Part shown: piece after piece, positions 62,707-64,000 of the stretch | How the letters are laid out: every line of letters starts with the position of its first letter | How positions within the stretch are numbered: position 1 is the stretch's first letter | Assembly (NCBI RefSeq): GCF_015158295.1 | Contig: NZ_JACDXV010000001.1 | Coordinates: 992,001-1,056,000, forward strand | Reading direction: 5' to 3' | Origin: Devosia faecipullorum | Lineage (GTDB): Bacteria > Pseudomonadota > Alphaproteobacteria > Rhizobiales > Devosiaceae | Length of the DNA: 64,000 nt | Notes under the pieces: model-generated | Seen by the model: only the letters and a program-made list of their open reading frames with translations | What the model was told of the DNA's origin: nothing | The model's database searches: none | Position numbers and translations under genes: made by a program

Positions 62707-64000
62707 ATGAAGAAACTTCTGCTGGGCGCCACCGCGCTCACACTCTGCGCCGGCTTCTCCAGCGCGGCCTATGCTGAGTTCACGCTCAACATCCTGCATA
62801 TCAACGATTTCCACTCACGGTTTGATCCGATCACCAACAGCGATTCCAATTGCGGCGCCGATCAGGACGCCGCCGGCGAATGCTTTGGCGGCATTGCGCG
62901 CCTCAAGACCATTATCGACGATACCCGCGCCACTCATGCCGATGGCAATTCGATCCTGCTGTCGGCAGGCGATAATTTCCAGGGCTCGCTCTATTACACC
63001 ACCTATAAGTCCAAGGTCGTCTCCGACTTCTTCAACCAATTGGGTTTCGACGTGGTCGCCACCGGCAATCACGAATTCGACGACGGTCCCGAGGAATTCC
63101 TGAAATTCATCGAAGCCGCCGAATTTCCCATCATCGGCGGTAATTTCGATGTCAGCCGTGACGCCAATCTCGCCGGCAAGATCAAGGGCTCCATCGTCGT
63201 GGAAATCGGCGGTGAGAAGATCGGCATCATCGGCGCCACCGCCGAAGATACGCCGGAAATCGCCGAAGTGGGCGATGTCGAATTCCACGAAGTCACCCAA
63301 TATGTGCGCGGCGCAGCCGAAGCGCTCGACGCCGCCGGGGTGAACAAGATCATCCTGCTCTCCCATATCGGCTATGGCGTCGATCTCGAAGTCGCCGCCT
63401 CCGTGCCGTTGATCGACGTCATCGTCGGCGGTCACAGCCATTCGCTGCTGGGCTCGATGGATGGCGCGGCGGGCCCCTACCCGACCATGGTCACCAATCC
63501 GGACGGCATCGAAGTGCCGGTGGTGCAGGCCAATCAATACGGCAAATATCTGGGTGACATCGCCATTACCTGGGACGATGACGGCAAGGTCGTCAGCGCC
63601 GAAGGCGCCCCCTACCTGATCGACGCCTCGGTCACCGGCAACGAGGACTTCAAGGCCCAGCTCGCCGATCTGGCCGGTCCCATCGAGGAACTGGCCGCCA
63701 CCGTCATCGGCGCCTCCACGGCCCCGCTCGAAGGCAATCGCGAAGTCTGCCGGGTCAAGGAATGCTCGATGGGCAATCTGCTGGCCGACGCCATTCTCGA
63801 CCGCACCGCCTCCCAGGGCGCCACCATCGCCTTCCAGAATGGCGGCGGCATCCGCGCCTCCATCGACGAGGGCGAGATCACCATGGGCGAAGTGCTGACC
63901 GTTCTGCCCTTCTCCAACACCCTGGCAACGGTATCGATCAGCGGCGCCGATGTCATCGAGGCTCTTGAAAACGGCGTCAGCGACATCGAGAACGGCGCTG
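62707..64000 (+). CDS. Bifunctional 5'-nucleotidase/metallophosphatase, partial
   Basis: Exported phosphohydrolase, truncated by the window end after 431 residues. It has a signal peptide (MKKLLLGATALTLCAGFSSAAYA) and the metallophosphatase motifs HINDFHSR, SAGDNFQG, ATGNHEFDD and IVGGHSHSLLG. The UshA-type C-terminal nucleotide domain begins near residue 330 (FQNGGGIRASIDEGEITMGEV). Such enzymes release phosphate and nucleoside from extracellular nucleotides, so it could feed the purine cluster. AAGGGAAAACAGGG precedes the ATG. Confidence 0.93.
   Translation, partial: MKKLLLGATALTLCAGFSSAAYAEFTLNILHINDFHSRFDPITNSDSNCGADQDAAGECFGGIARLKTIIDDTRATHADGNSILLSAGDNFQGSLYYTTYKSKVVSDFFNQLGFDVVATGNHEFDDGPEEFLKFIEAAEFPIIGGNFDVSRDANLAGKIKGSIVVEIGGEKIGIIGATAEDTPEIAEVGDVEFHEVTQYVRGAAEALDAAGVNKIILLSHIGYGVDLEVAASVPLIDVIVGGHSHSLLGSMDGAAGPYPTMVTNPDGIEVPVVQANQYGKYLGDIAITWDDDGKVVSAEGAPYLIDASVTGNEDFKAQLADLAGPIEELAATVIGASTAPLEGNREVCRVKECSMGNLLADAILDRTASQGATIAFQNGGGIRASIDEGEITMGEVLTVLPFSNTLATVSISGADVIEALENGVSDIENGA

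Noticed and set aside
1-64000. Insertion sequences, prophage, CRISPR arrays, tRNA or rRNA genes
   Set aside because: I scanned for transposase, integrase and Cas motifs, regular direct repeats and tRNA-like cloverleafs and found none. A tRNAscan or CRISPR search would confirm.

Overview
The window is a chromosomal segment of a GC-rich alphaproteobacterium, most likely of the order Hyphomicrobiales and close to Devosia (family-level guess from gene content and protein style; not verified by any search). Supporting signs are the petABC layout, the prs-rplY-pth-ychF neighbourhood, UbiK/YbjN/NDUFAF7-type proteins, REP/RIME-like intergenic palindromes typical of rhizobia, and promoters resembling the alphaproteobacterial CTTGAC-N17-CTATAT pattern. 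Genes are tightly packed, often with ATGA or GTGA overlaps. I see no prophage, insertion sequence, CRISPR array, rRNA or tRNA gene.

Layout. 1-8.3 kb: housekeeping (proC, a YbjN-like protein, ubiK, then lgt, an NDUFAF7-like methyltransferase, pgeF, prs, rplY, pth). 8.3-10.6 kb: a GH4 glycosidase with a divergent AraC regulator, sitting between pth and ychF. 10.6-15.7 kb: ychF, two MaoC hydratases, a TerC membrane protein, a VOC protein, apt. 16.1-24.4 kb: cytochrome bc1 (petABC) divergent from trmL-hemF, then cca with a Nudix CoA pyrophosphatase, a GNAT protein and a glutathionyl-hydroquinone reductase. 24.4-28.6 kb: Nudix, metallophosphoesterase, and a MurL-MurD2 pair, the alternative route for placing D-glutamate in peptidoglycan first described in Xanthomonas. 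28.6-33.3 kb: a membrane-anchored winged-helix/TPR regulator, a degenerate receiver protein, MgtC-like protein, a polyol dehydrogenase and a small membrane protein.

33.4-54.6 kb is a purine-degradation supercluster. Adenine deaminase and guanine deaminase feed xanthine dehydrogenase (xdhABC); urate is oxidised by the membrane enzyme PuuD and passed through UraH and a PuuE-UraD fusion protein to allantoate; AllE and AllA give glyoxylate, and malate synthase G (glcB) in the same cluster puts glyoxylate into the TCA cycle. A BmpA-type ABC importer is translationally coupled to xdhC and is probably the purine uptake system. The only obvious gap is allantoate amidohydrolase (AllC).

54.7-64.0 kb: a YbaY/META-like secreted protein, a 39-residue small protein, otsB-otsA (trehalose synthesis), an RhlE-like helicase, a Tat/lipoprotein molybdopterin oxidoreductase with its cytochrome b partner, a ThuA-like protein, and a 5'-nucleotidase cut by the window end.

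The points most worth a second look are the MurL-MurD2 pair, the purine-to-malate cluster with its coupled importer, palindromic operator candidates at divergent promoters (petA/trmL, uraH/puuE-uraD, the TPR regulator), a CtrA-like box, the degenerate receiver gene, and three convergent gene pairs that share a CTAG at their stop codons.
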